DNA of 64,000 bases. It comes from Agapanthus africanus. Taxonomy: Eukaryota; Streptophyta; Magnoliopsida; Asparagales; Amaryllidaceae. The position numbers and the translations under genes are program-made. Shown here piece by piece: positions 19,829 to 31,971 of this stretch. Where the stretch lies: the NCBI GenBank assembly GCA_030015575.1, contig CM057344.1, positions 599,362,410 to 599,426,409 on the forward strand. Reading direction: 5' to 3'. The notes beneath the pieces were generated by a model. The model was not told where the DNA came from, made no database searches, and saw only the letters and a list, made by a program, of their open reading frames with translations. Position 1 is the stretch's first letter. Every line of letters begins with the position of its first letter.

Positions 19829-20287
19829 TCAATCTCTCTCCGCTCTCTCCAACACGTCAAAGCGACGGTTCTCGCGAGGAGTCGCTCCCCACTGATTGGC
19901 GCCATGTTCGTCCGCAAAAGCAGACATAACGGCCCGACGGGCTCTTATTTCGCTCAAAAGGTGAATTGAGCGATATTTCAGAGCCTGAGTAATTAGGCAC
20001 GCTTTGTGAAAGCCCTCGAGCTTTTCTTCAGCCGCGTTAAGCATCACCAGGGTCATCTCCGCCGGGTGAGGAGGGATGTCGGCAAGCACGGCAAAAGGAA
20101 TCATCCGGAGCCAGAGGGAGCCCATTGGGAGCGGGGACCCCCTACGGATCGAGAGCTCATATGTCGCTGAGTCGCATTCGTCATCGGTAAGGAGAGGGTC
20201 CACCAATCGTGCAGCAAAGCGAGGAATCATCTCCTCGATAGGCACTTCCCATGGCTGTCGACGAGCGTATGGACGGTTGCAGGCCAT
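19829..20287 (-). pseudogene. Antisense ORF B of element 1
   Basis: Begins MACNRPYARRQPWEV at ATG 20287. An acceptor-like AG lies 4 nt upstream after a T-rich run. Closely matches the 177-codon ORF B of element 2 (38301-38834), but a small deletion near 19840 shifts the frame so that the C-terminal NPCAT..GDLFPLA part is lost from frame. No known domain recognised. It contains LDAAEEKLEGFH, which resembles LDAAEDK in ORF A. Confidence 0.55.
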
Positions 20288-20744
20288 GGCACTCAGTTGT
20301 TTCTCAAATTAAATCACGTTAAAATGGGAATAAACTTCTCTGTGAAGAGGAAATAGGCTATGGCCTCAAGATTATAAAGGGGAGCATTAAATGCTGCGCG
20401 CGGAAAAAATTGCATGATGGAACCCATTCCAAGGCCCAAAAAAGGGAAGACATTGGAAATCAGGAAAAGGAGCGATTTCCAAGGCGCCTTCTCTGCATTT
20501 AATGCTATGCACAGAAATATGGAATGAAAAATTGAATAACCCCATAAATGGCCCCTCACGTGTGGAGCACGTGAGCACCATGCTTGGTGTGTACTAGAAA
20601 GTGAAATAGTGCCCTGCACGTTAAAAACATCAACAGCAACAATAGCAAATGACAAAATCCCAAAAAAAAAGGGCATGCAAACACAGAAGGACACGATAAG
20701 ATTTATCATTCATGCTTTAAAAGGTTCATACAAAATAAAAAGAA
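20288..20744. other. Spacer between antisense ORFs B and A
   Basis: Non-coding, with CCAAGGCGCC, CACGTGTGGAGCACGTG and A-rich runs. On the minus strand a T-rich tract precedes the ORF B start, consistent with an intron 3' end. No other feature seen. Confidence 0.35.
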
Positions 20745-21129
20745 AACGTTTACAACGGTAAGACCTCGGACGCAGGGCATGGATTGAGAAACTCGAACAT
20801 AACTTTGTCCAAGATCTTCCAGGCATTTCAAACCATCCTAGTATGTTTTCTCTCGCGGTCGCAAGCGTCGGGGTCCTCACGAATGTCCTCCACCCTCCGA
20901 TAGGCAGCAAGTATAGCCGACTGCTGAAAAGCCTGGTGCAAGAGATCAATGAGGTTGTCGCGCCTTCTCTTCGAGATTAGGCTCATCAGATACACCAAAT
21001 GTATCTTATCCTCGGCAGCGTCCAATGCCCTGAGCGGTACACCGGTGTAGAAGAGAAGAAGCGCCTCCCAGATCGCCAGCACGATGAGTCTCAGAAGAGA
21101 AGAGCGACGGGGGAGTAGCCGATGGTTGT
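20745..21129 (-). pseudogene. Antisense ORF A of element 1, C-terminal part, split by element 2
   Basis: Matches residues from PRRSSLLRLIVLAI to the C-terminus of ORF A in element 2. The reading frame has a premature TGA at 20828, where element 2 has CAA. The N-terminal part lies on the far side of element 2 at 44100-44226. The break is exactly at the GTTGT target duplication, so element 2 landed inside a coding exon. Confidence 0.75.
21125..21129. repeat. Target-site duplication GTTGT, left copy
   Basis: Five bases directly before the element 2 LTR, identical to 44095-44099. Confidence 0.95.
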
Positions 21130-24100
21130 TGTTTCCTGATTTAAAATCATGAAAGCCCACGGAAGAGGCTTCAGAAAAGGGTCACGTACTTACACGTGAC
21201 CAGCAGTCACGTGTTGGCACGTGACATCTAAAAGCATCGGCAAGGCGAATTCAGCTTCCCGACTGCATCAAGGAAAAAGGGCTTCAGAAAGGGTCACGTG
21301 CTCCCACGTGACCAGGGTCACGTGTTGGCACGTGACATTTGAAAGCGGCTTCAAAAGTAAACCGGTTCCCTGATCAAATCAAGGAAAAGGCTTCAGAAGA
21401 GGTCACGTGCTCCCACGTGACCAGGGTCACGTGCGTGATACTCAAAAGCAGCAAACTTGTTCTCCGGTTAAATCAAGAAAAAGAGTACAGACGAGGGTCA
21501 CGTACTCACACGTGACCAGGGGTCACGTGACGGTTAAGCAGCAACCAGAAGATAGAGCGCAAAAAGAAAGAAGAAGGCTCGTTCCAAGGGGGTCACGTGC
21601 CCACACGTGACCAAGGGTCACGTGGCCACACGTGACCGACTTCAAAGCCCATTTGTTAACAGAATTAAATTCTGAGAAAAGACCTCTCAAATCTTTCCAA
21701 AAGCAACCGATTGAATTAAAGATGATTAAATATCATCTATCTATGGGAAAATCTATAATTTGGAAAGATTTCCCCGTAAAATCTAACCAAAATAACAGAG
21801 GAGAATCTCTGGATTTAAAATCCAATGGTGAGTAAAATTCACCTAATAATCCAAAGGTCCAAAACGAATGATAGATACAAATCAAATCTCATAATGAAAG
21901 ATCCACCAAAACTAATTGACTCGGCTGCTTCTCCTATAAATAGGAGCCAAGAGACACACAAGAAGGAGATATATGCAGAGGGAAGAAAAGAGAGAGAGCC
22001 TTGATACTTTAGAGGAATTTGGATCTTCTGCAAAAGAAAACCCTAGGTAAGAAAGGGAAGGTTTCATTGAAAGAAAAGAGAATTTAATTCTCAACAGAGT
22101 TTAACTCTGATATAAAATAGAAGGACATATTTCTTCTCTCTTTGATGGAGGATCTGTAAAGTGCACATCTCCCCTTGAGTTGAGAATTTAATTCTCAATG
22201 GGTTGAGATCCTGCCATGCAGATCCAAAGCATAGAGAGGGAATGGAAGCACGAGAATTTAATTCTCACAGAACTATAGGAATTTAATTCCTTCAAAATAA
22301 AATTAGGGTTTGACCCTGTGTTATGGGAATTTAATTCCTTCAGAATGAAAAGAATCAGGGTTTAACCCCAGTTAAGAACTTAGTTCTGTTAAAACAACAA
22401 GAATTTAATTCCCTTAATCTTATTCCCCAGAATAATTCTCTAACAGAGAGTGGGGGTTTAATTCCTTAAAGCTTTTATTAGGGTTTAACCCTATTCAGTT
22501 CTTCACATATATGAGGAATTTAATTCCTACAGAAAATTCAGAGTTCAACTCTTCAAAAGGAACTAGGAATTTAATTCCTCTGAAATTATTGTTAGGGTTC
22601 AACCCTACGAGGAATTTGATTCCTGGAAGGGATTAACAGATCTTCTAAGCATCTACAGAAAAGCAGGGTCACGTGTCACCACGTAACCCCCCCAAAAGAT
22701 CTACAGAAAGCCCTTTGAGGCAGTGCATCACGTGCTCCACGTGACCCCCGAAACACAGAAAGAAAAAGCAAAGGAAATAAAGGCCTTGGGCGCTCTCACG
22801 TGCTCCCACGTGACCCCTTGGCTGATGCCTTAACAATCAGCGCACTAATCCTCCTCACGTGGTGGCACGTGATGCTCCAAAGAAAACATAAAAAGTGTTT
22901 GACGCTTATTTACAGAACGAAGAAAAGGAGATCTGGCTCCACATTTAGGGCGCCCTCACGTGTCACCACGTGACCCCTAATGAGCATTCTAACAGACAAG
23001 AGCGAGGGCCTTCATCACGTGCTCACACGTGATGGCCGCCAGAATTAAAAGAGTTAAACACTGATCTGCAGAATAAAATAAAGGGAATCAGGGCGCTCTC
23101 ACGTGTCTACACGTGACCCCTCTCTCCTTAGTGTTTAACACTAATCTGAAGACTTTGTCCTCGGTCTTTAACACTGATTTTCTTAGTGTTTAACACTAAT
23201 TTGGAAAACTCTATTGGCAGTGTTTAACACTGATTTGCTTAGCGTTTAACACTAATTTGGAAACTCTGTTCTCAGTGTTTAACACTGATTATCTTTTAGT
23301 GTTTAACACTAACTTGCTAATCTTATTCCCAGTGTTCAACACTGTTGGTCTTTAGTGTTTAACACTAGCTTTAGCCCAATTGGCTAAGTTTCTAGAGGCA
23401 AAACCTCTCCTTCAATGGACCAACAGAGGGCCAATATTTCAAACATAATTGAACTTAGCCCAAACTGGCCATAAGTCCTCAAATCATCTTGAACTGAGCA
23501 CATCTGCTTTTTCAACCAACTCATTGGTTTAGGGTACATCTCTGAACTCCTCTGACATTTGTCGTTGTAATCCTTCAACGTCTTCAGAGAGGTGACGAGT
23601 CCCGACAACCACACATCAACACGGACTGTGGGGTCCTTAAACTCATGGACTTATGCGTCCCTAAACCAAGATACGGACTGTGGGGTCCTTAAACCCGCGG
23701 ACTTATGCGTCCTTAAACTAACGGACTAATGCGTCCTTAAACACGCCCATATGGACTGTGGGGTCCTTAAACCCATGGACTTATGCGTCCTTAAACTACC
23801 AATGGACCACCATATCCCTAAATTGGTATTGGACCACCATGTCCCTAAACTGGTATTGGACCACCATGTCCCTAAACTGGAACAATAGAGCCCCAAATGC
23901 TCTTTTGTCGGATTTAAACGATCCTGTTTAAGTTGATCTTAGCCTCAAATATGGCTAACGTATTCTTAAACCTTCAAACAGACTTTAGTCCCAAATTGGA
24001 CTATAGATCCCCCCAATCAACTTTGGTTCAAGGGTACATCTCTGAACTCCTTTGACATCTGTCGTTGTAATCCTTCAACGTCGTCAGAGAGGTGACGGGT

Positions 24101-24695
24101 CCCGACGACCATATGTTTAATGGACCACCATGTCCCTAAACTGGAACATTAGAGCCAATTGCTCTTTTGTCGGATCTAAACGATCCCGTTAAGTTGATCT
24201 TAGTCTCAAACTGGACTAACGTATCCTTAACAAACGTTTGAGTTGATCTTAGCCTCAAATATGGCTAACGTATCCTCAAACCAAAACCCCAAACCCAAAT
24301 CTAAGAAAACACGGATTTGGACTAATCCACGTCCTACGGGCGACGACATAAATTGGTCTCCGTATACAATCCACGGGAAACCACAAACAAAACAAACACC
24401 CACGACACGAAGTGACCAGCTGGAGAAGGAGAAAGTTGTTACCGCGAGGCGGTAGCGTAATTAACTGCAGGGGCTTGCGCCTGCAGGGAAGAGCGTCCCC
24501 ACAATCAAAAACCCCTCAAGCGAGGGGGAATCTGACGAAGTCTGCTACATCGGCCGCATCCGTCTAAACCTCCGATACACGGTGCCATAAATCAACTTGG
24601 CATCTTCGGAGAGGTGGACGGATAGCACCTATTAGCATCTGCCCCGAACCTCAGGCGAGACGTCCTGCGTCCCGGCCGCCGTTCGGAGGGGAACA
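21130..24695 (+). repeat. 5' LTR of element 2 (3566 bp)
   Basis: Starts TGTTTCC and ends GGGGAACA. Contains a G-box array (21178-21635), TATAAATA (21935-21942), donor-like CCCTAG|GTAAGA (22046), TTTAA palindromes (22080-22625), a second CACGTG block (22670-23120), AGTGTTTAACACT palindromes (23125-23365), GGAC-N6-GTCC repeats (23622-23885), and U5 hairpins (24440-24527). One GGAC repeat block has three 27-bp TTGGACCACCATGTCC units where the 3' LTR has two. Confidence 0.93.
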
Positions 24696-24700
24696 GATTC

Positions 24701-24719
24701 TGGCACGCCCGGTGGGACC
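24701..24719 (+). promoter_or_regulatory. Primer-binding site of element 2
   Basis: TGGCACGCCCGGTGGGACC, 5 nt after the LTR end. Identical to the site in element 1. Confidence 0.78.
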
Positions 24720-24847
24720 TCTTCCTCTTTCCACTCCACACTTCGTGTGTCGTGATTCGCGAACCAATCGCGGTTCGCTAATGGTTGCCCTTGGGTTTCG
24801 AGATACTAAGACTTGGCGTCTTGCTCATTGCAGAAAGCAAAGGATCG

Positions 24848-27300
24848 ATGGCTTCTACTTCTGCGAAATGCTCCAACTGCTCGGACTGAAATTGCGACCA
24901 ACGCTCTGCCTCGCCATGAGGTATAGCCTACGGACCCCAAGCCGCTTCGTTATTCACAATACCGGTGGACCAGGTGACTCAGGCCACTACCGGATTGTTC
25001 TTTGGGACTATGCTCCCACCGACAAGCTTTACGGCGCTGGTGCTGACAAAGGAAGCTCCCAAGAAGTCGGTCTTTGATCGTCTTACCCCTGCTGCGGCTC
25101 CTCTCAACGGGTCGCCCAACATCAGCGCCTCGGTCTTCTCTAGATTGGGCCAGAAATCCTGTGGACCCATCATGGGACCGACAATCCCAGAGAAGGCTGC
25201 TTCTAAGAAAGTGACCGGTCCTGCTCCTGAAGTCGCCAAGGCGGCTTCCCCGGCCAAAAAGTCAGTCTTTACAAGATTGACGGCTTCAGCTCCCACTCCT
25301 GCTACCCAAAGGACATCGGTCTTTAACTGGCTAACACCAGCAACGACCCCCCACCTACACAGGGGGCAAGACGAAGCCATTCTCACCGCTGAACCAACAC
25401 CGTCCGCTCGACACGCTCGACGTCGCCATTGGTGCCGAGTAAGGAAGGCTGGGGGCAACTCCCCCTCTGCGCTAACTCCATCAGCCCCGATGGCGGAAGT
25501 TAATGCTGCTGTTCCAACGGGGAACAGCTTCGAGATGCTAAATAAGGTGCGAAGGAATTCTCCTACTGCGGTGCTAAAGAGGTCTCCTCCCCCACTAAAA
25601 AAGGTTGTGGAGATAAAGTCAGAGCAGCCCCGATCCCCTCAACGGCTGTCTTCCAAAATCTATAAGGTTTGGCGATAGGCCCGAGATTCGATGATCGATC
25701 CAAACTTCTCCCGCCAGCACAAGAAGTTGAAAATCTAATCGGAAGCCGGTCACCAGGCTAAACCACGAAAGGCTATCTGGACGCCCACCTCAACGGCCCC
25801 CTCAACCTTCACTGCTCATAAAAGGAGGAAACCAGAGAAGATCCCCCAGCCTGCAACGACAGCCAAAGGCACTAAGCCCAGACGCCCTAAGTCTGAGGGC
25901 ATGATGGTCCACACCGTATACATGGCGTCAGGAAAAGAAGACAGCCGTGCGTCTACAGGTCATAGACCGCTCACACGGTCGGTGACCAAAGCTCAGGAGC
26001 AACAGCAAAAGCTCCAGGAAATGATGAATGCTATGGCCGCACTTACCGGGCCAAAAGAAAACCCAGAAACGTCTTCGGACGAACGCCAGGAGGAAGAAAC
26101 CGACGCCGAATTCCTTCGCCGAATATTGGAGAAGAAGGACAAAGAGGCTGCTGAACAAGCAGCCAACATACAGCGTATGGGCCTCCTCTTCCAAGATATG
26201 ATAGGAATGATGATCCAACAGGATCCACCCGCTGAGGATCCACCGATCGTCCTTGAAGACGACAGGGAAGAAACGTCAAATCCACCACCGGCCCTCTCAA
26301 CGGCCAAGGAGGAGACAATCTCTAAGGCTGACTTGGTCGACTATATAGCCCAGCAAATCCGGGTTCATCATGCGACTGAGGCAGCTGGTCAAGTCGTAAA
26401 AACGGGGCGGCTATATCCAAGCTGGTACGACCAAATCAAGTACCCACCGGGTTACACAATTCCCAAGTTCCATGTTTACAGGGAGACCGGCAATCCCCAC
26501 CAACATGTCGCCCAGTTCAGGGCCCTTTGCGGTAACACCGGCGGAGATGATAAACTGTTGCTTCGACAGTTCGTGGGCAGCTTATCAGAAACAGCGTTCG
26601 AATGGTATTCGGAACTCCCGAACGATTCTATCAAGACGTTCACTGAAATGGAGTTGCTATTCACTCAGCGATTCGCAAGCGCCAGCGAACGCACTCCAAT
26701 AACGGCACTAATTAACGCCAGGGTAAAACCAGGCGAAACTTGGGTCCAGTATGCTATACGATGGCGGAATTTATGGTCGAAATGCGAGCAACGCATTGAG
26801 GAAGCGCCCGCGGTGGGCATGTTCGTGGGAACCCTAGACCCTCACGCTACTATCTCCCAGTTTATGATGTTCTTTAAGCCAACCACATTCCAGGCTTTAA
26901 TCGACAAGTTGGCTCAGATAGACCAAATAGGTCATAGACCGTCTCCCCCGAAGCCAGAACCTCGGAATGACAAGGGTAAAGGAAAGGCCACCTTCGTCGC
27001 GAATGCCCAGCAGCAACCCAATGCCCCAAAGCTGACGGATCAACTGGAAGAAAGACGCCGGTATTATAATGAGAAGATGAAGCGTCCCTACTCGTTCCCA
27101 CGGGACAAGACGAAACGGCTATTCGAACTGGCAGTACGCAACAGACTTATAAACCTGCCAAATCTAAGGCGACCGCCACAACCCACTGAGGTGAACAACC
27201 CCAACTATTGCCCTTACCATCAAACGGTAAGCCATCCGATTGAGGATTGCTTCGTCTTCAAAGGATAGATTGAAGATCAATAACTCCAGGGAAAGTTTTC
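24848..27300 (+). pseudogene. gag of element 2, decayed
   Basis: Same layout as the element 1 gag but with a fuller capsid core, at about 26390-26930 (GNPHQHVAQF, QFVGSLSETAFEWY, LFTQRFASASERTP). The knuckle-like motif YCPYHQTVSHPIEDC is intact near 27207-27251. ATG 24848 follows TGCAG at 24833. Stops in frame: TGA about 24887 and 24917, TAG 25676, TAA about 25736, TAG 27266 and TAA about 27281. The frame itself is not shifted, so decay here is by substitution. SVFxRL occurs near 25066 and three more times. Confidence 0.85.
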
Positions 27301-28730
27301 GCTGTCCGAAAAGTGGAAGGTGAACTCGCCACAGCCGCATACTCCTAAGAAGACGGACGCACCGGGGGCGACTTGTTCCTTTATTGAAGAAGCTCCATGG
27401 GAAATCGTGCTATCAGCTAAAACCAAAAGGATGCTGAGTGACCTTCATGCGTGCCCAGCGGTTGAATGGAAGAACCCGCTTGAACCTCAAATCATCGAAG
27501 GGATGTTGAAGCCGCGCCCAAGTACAAAGATTCATGGTGATGGCCCAAGTACTCACACCCAACCGTCAGAATCTTCAAAGAAAAAGAAGAGGAAATCCAA
27601 AAGGCCCGTGAAGCCTGGAAACAAGCGCACGGATTTGCAGAAACTGATTGACGCGCTGGAGGAGTACAATCAAAAGGCACGGACTCCCGTCACACTGCAA
27701 GAGTTCCTCAACCACGTCTTTCAGAAGGAAGATGAGGAAGAGAGATCATCGGATGAATCCGAGGGACATGTGGCGAGTTCTCATGTGATTTCCCACTCGG
27801 AAGATGAGAAAACTCCTGGCACCGAGAAACTGGGGGCACACCCTGAGCCAGGACTTGTGTGGCCAACAGATGAAATGATCGACGCCTTTCTGGACGAGAT
27901 TCGTCTAAAGAGTAAAGCAGATCAGGAGCGTGAGATGGACGCATCGGAAGGAGCCGAACGCAGGCGACTAAATGAAAGAGTTGAAGTACTCCCGCCAGAT
28001 CGAAAGGCATCCGAGGCAGACAAGAAGATATTCAAGACGAGGAAACGGTTTGCCAAAGCCATGTCGATAGGAATGAAGCTACCACCCTCGGAAGAAAACA
28101 CGCTCAATGGGGTGGAGAGGCACCCTGATTATTGCGCATATCATCGGAAAATTTCACACCCCATGGAGGAGTGCGACGCCTTTAAGATATGGTGGCAAGG
28201 ATATGTTGCTCATCGGCAACATTTTAAGCGCATGAAACGCAAGACTCGTCGAGAACAAAGAAGTACTGCCGACGAGCACAACAGGACCACTGGCAACTGT
28301 TACATGGTTAACGCCGGAGGGTCATAAGTTCTCACCTTTGGGAGCGACTCCGATGAAGAAATGGCTCTAGGCCCTCTCTTTAAAGAATCCGTTTTAGGGA
28401 AAGAGGAGAAATCGGAGGCCTGCGAGAACATTCAGCTGCGCAATCGCACACTCCCAGAAAAGAATCTCGGGCCCGCGAGTAGAAAAGATAAGGGAAAGGA
28501 AAAGGTCACTGAAGATATCACTTTAGATGACCAAGTCATGAAAGAGCTGGCTGCCAAAGACCCTCCTAGGAAGGGTAAGGTGGACTATAACATCCTAGCG
28601 CACCTAAGGAAGCTACCTTCTCAGCTTAGCATTCTCGATGCCCTCCTATTATCAAAAGAAGCACGAGACTCACTAATTAAGGCATTACAAGAACCTGAGC
28701 AATTCCAAGCCTTCCTCGCCACTGAAAGGA
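27301..28730 (+). pseudogene. gag-protease linker of element 2 with second CHHC module
   Basis: Open from 27320 to TAA at 28325 (CAA in element 3), then open again in the same frame. Includes a Lys/Ser-rich tract (KKKKRKSKRP), a predicted helical stretch around LQKLIDALEEYNQKA, the second C-x2-H-x4-H-x4-C motif (YCAYHRKISHPMEEC, 28130-28173) and an acidic TFGSDSDEE tag near 28335. Confidence 0.75.
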
Positions 28731-29344
28731 TGAAGGATGAATTGGAAGAAGTGCATACGGCCGACATCACTTTCGGTGACGAAGACCTCCTTCTCGGGAC
28801 GTGCGACCACAACCGTCCCCTATATGTCTCTGGATACTGCCATGATATCAAGATAGGCAAGATCCTGGTGGATAATGGATCCTCCGTCAATCTCCTTAGT
28901 GTTCGGGTGTTGAAGGAAATCTGCATGAGTGTGCAACACCTCGCTCGTGACAAAATTACTATCTCCGGTTTCGATTCAAAATCGTCACGGACTCTCGGAT
29001 CCGTGATACTAACATTTCGCTTTGGACTCCTCGTCACAGACATCAAATTCCTTGTCATTGACGCCAAGACCTGCTACAACGCCTTGCTCGGTCGTCCTTG
29101 GCTACACGAGTACAACATCATCCCTTCTACACAACATCAGTATATGAAGTACTTTAAGGATGGTTTCGAGTATACCGTAACAGGTGAGTTGAACCCATTT
29201 TCCGTGAACGAAGTCCGCAAATACGAAGATGCGAAGTACTTTTTGCCAGATTTCGAGGATACAGAAAGGTGCCGCAAGCCGGAGAACAAAGCCGCCGCCA
29301 CTATCCCTGTTTTCGGGAGCGATACCGAAGAAGAAGAGAGATAG
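28731..29344 (+). pseudogene. Aspartic protease of element 2
   Basis: DNGSS at 28871-28885 within ILVDNGSSVNLLSV, then ISGFDSKSSRTLGS and CYNALLGRPWLHEYN. The domain is uninterrupted, the best-preserved protease of the three. A 2-bp insertion in the acidic GAAGAAGAAGAG run near 29335 shifts the frame downstream. Confidence 0.85.
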
Positions 29345-30800
29345 TTTATGCTGGGCCATCTCAACGCAACAACCCGGGGACGCCCGCCCCTATGTTGGTC
29401 TTCGGAAGTGACTCGGAAGATGAGGTTAATGCCGTGTTCTCCAATCGGCTGTCAATACAAGCACCCCCTAGCGATGATCAGAGTTTGCAAATCACCATGG
29501 TGCCGCAGGAACACTACAAGGATCTCGACACACTTCAAGCTCACAATGTGCAGGACCTGCAAACATTTTACGTCCCTCCCAGGCAAAGGGGTGAGAAGTT
29601 AATTCTATTCTACCGATCCTCAGAGTCGAAAATAGAGAAAGAGATCTGGCATGGCACGGATGTTACACTCGACAGGCTCCAACCTATCCGTTTGCCCAGA
29701 TACTACACAAATGGACTAAAGAGGCTATTGAAGCGCCAAGGAGTACCCTTAAAACAAACTGTTCGACAAGCTCGGTTCTATAACAGGATTTGGGATGTCC
29801 CTGGGACCCAACGCAAATTGCCCAACGGGAAAATGGAAACACTTGGGCTTGGATACGCGAGAACCGAAAAATGGGAACAGGCCCACAGTAGCTACGCCAT
29901 ATATACTTTTGATGAAGAAGAGGACGCCCCGTCAGGAAATGCCAACCCCTCATCAAAACTAGATCCCGCGATTGAAATGCCGAGTCCGTCGTTTGAAGAA
30001 CGAATGGACAAGCCTATCAGGAAAGTGGGTCAAAAAGCTCGGGAAGACCACAACCGCGAGATGGCCATCTACGAGAAGGCCAGGACGCAACGTCTATTTC
30101 AACAGGCTGCAAAAGACAAAGATGCTCATCCTTGTCAACCCGTTGTACGAAAGGCCCGACGCAGAGACGGAAATAAATCAAGAAGCGGAAAGAGGAGCCG
30201 ACAACAACGACGCAGGATTAGAGAGTCACGTGAGCGGGCATTGCGCGGTCCGGATTTGTCCCTCGCGAAGAAGATGAGTCGAGCGCATTCCTTCCCTCGA
30301 GACAAGACGGAGAAGTTACTCGAGCTCACTATAAAACATCAAATGATCGCGCTTCCAGAGTCTAGACACCCTGAGCAAGCTAACAGGACTTCTCATCTGA
30401 GCTATTGCTCTTATCACCAAGCCATAGGACATCCTACCGAAGTCTGCTTCACCTTCAAGAACTGGGTCGAGGACCAGTACCAACAGAGCAGATTCGCTTT
30501 ATCCGACGGCTGGAGGGTAACGCCGCCACAAAAGCACGAACCCAAAGCCGCAAGAGCAGAACCGGATCCACCTCAGTCCTGGAAGCGGATCCGCACCTGT
30601 TATACGATTACGATATTAAAAGAAGAGCCCGAGAACATGGATGACCTTCCCTGGTGCTTTGAGAACAGCGATGATGAGGTGGTCTCAGAATTTCCGCCAG
30701 CTCCGAAAGAACTGGAAGATGGCATACATACTACTGCAGATAACCTCAAGAAGATTGAGCTGGGATCGGCAGATGATCCGCGACCGACATTCGTCAGCTA
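29345..30800 (+). pseudogene. Protease-RT linker of element 2 with third CHHC module
   Basis: Long open stretch in the shifted frame up to TAG 30799. It carries an acidic VFGSDSEDEVNAVF tag near 29400, WDVPGTQRKLPNG, a basic tract, and the third module. That module has SFPRDKTEKLLEL, YCSYHQAIGHPTEVC at 30402-30446, and FTFKNWVEDQY, then ALSDGWRVTPPQKHEPK. The module parallels gag residues around 27085-27320 almost motif for motif. Confidence 0.8.
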
Positions 30801-30801
30801 G

Positions 30802-31971
30802 CCGCTATCTGAAGAAAGGGTGGCCGCATTAAAGAACGTGCTTCTACAGCATAAAGACTGCTTCGCGTGGAACTATTCCGAGATGCCGGGATTAGATCCG
30901 GAGATCGCTGTGCATAAATTAGCGATATCCCCAGATATCAAACCATTCAAGCAGGCGCCAAGAAGGATGCGACTCGAGCTTGAAATGAGCATCAACGCCG
31001 AAGTCAAGAAGCTGATCGATTCTGGATTTATCCAAGAAGTCCAGTATCCCGACTGGATCGCCAATATCGTCCCGGTAATGAAGAAGAATGGGACGGTACG
31101 CATATGCGTGGATTTCAGGGATCTCAATAAAGCCTGTCCAAAGGACGATTTCCCAGTACCAGTAACCGAGCTAATGATAGATAACACGTCCACTCACGAG
31201 GTTTTCTCCTTTATGGACGGTTCGTCAGGATACAATCAGATAAAGATGCATCCCGAAGACCAGAAGCATACCGCTTTCCGGACCCCTTTGGGTATATTCT
31301 GCTACAGGGTTATGCCCTTTGGTCTAAAGAACGCCGGCGCTACCTATCAAAGGGCCATGACAAAAATCTTCGACGACCTCATACATGACATCGTCGAGTG
31401 CTATATCGATGACCTTGTAATAAAGAGCATGTCATACGAAGAGAATTTAAAGCATCTGGAGACTGTATTTCAAGGCCTTCGGCAATATAATTTGAAGATA
31501 AATCCCCTCAAATGCGCGTTTGGAGTCTCCTCAGGTAAATTCCTAGGATTCATCATCCGACATCGAGGTATCGAAATAGATCCATCTAAGATCAAGGCGA
31601 TCATGGAAATGCCTCCGCCAAGAACCCTCAAACAGTTGCGGTCTCTCCAAGGGAAGCTCGCAAACATTCGGCGATTTATCGCCAATCTTTCAGGCAAATG
31701 TCGTCCTTACAGCCACCTGATGAAGAAGGGAACTCCATTCGTTTGGGATCACAAATGCCAAGGTGCACTAGACGGGATCAAGCAGTACCTGCAGAACCCT
31801 CCGGTGTTGGCTGCGCCGGTCAAGGGAAAACCCCTCATTCTTTATACAACCGCCCTCGAAGGTTCCTTAGGCGCATTATGGGCACAAGAGAACGATCAAG
31901 GGAAAGAGAGAGCACTCTACTACTTAAGTCAAGTTCTGCTTGGGGTAAGAAAACAACTACTCGCCCATTGA
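30802..31971 (+). pseudogene. Reverse transcriptase and first RNase H of element 2
   Basis: Open RT with YIDD at 31402-31413 and the standard flanking motifs. The degenerate RNase H reads LYTTALEGSLGALW, again lacking the first catalytic Asp. A 1-bp insertion near 31945 (GGGGTAAGAAAAC) throws the frame off and ends it at TGA 31969. Confidence 0.85.

Larger units (their letters stand above)
3740..21129 (+). mobile_element. Tat-lineage Ty3/gypsy element 1, left segment
   Basis: Contains the 5' LTR, primer site, decayed gag-pol, 3' untranslated repeat region and antisense ORFs. The element is split at 21129 by element 2 and continues at 44100. The 5 bases before it (3735-3739, GTCGG) are the expected target duplication, but its partner would lie beyond 64000 because the right LTR is shared with element 3. 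Lineage rests on the second RNase H, absence of a chromodomain, the TGGCACGCCCGGTGGGACC primer site and the antisense ORFs, all known from the Tat group. Confidence 0.85.
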
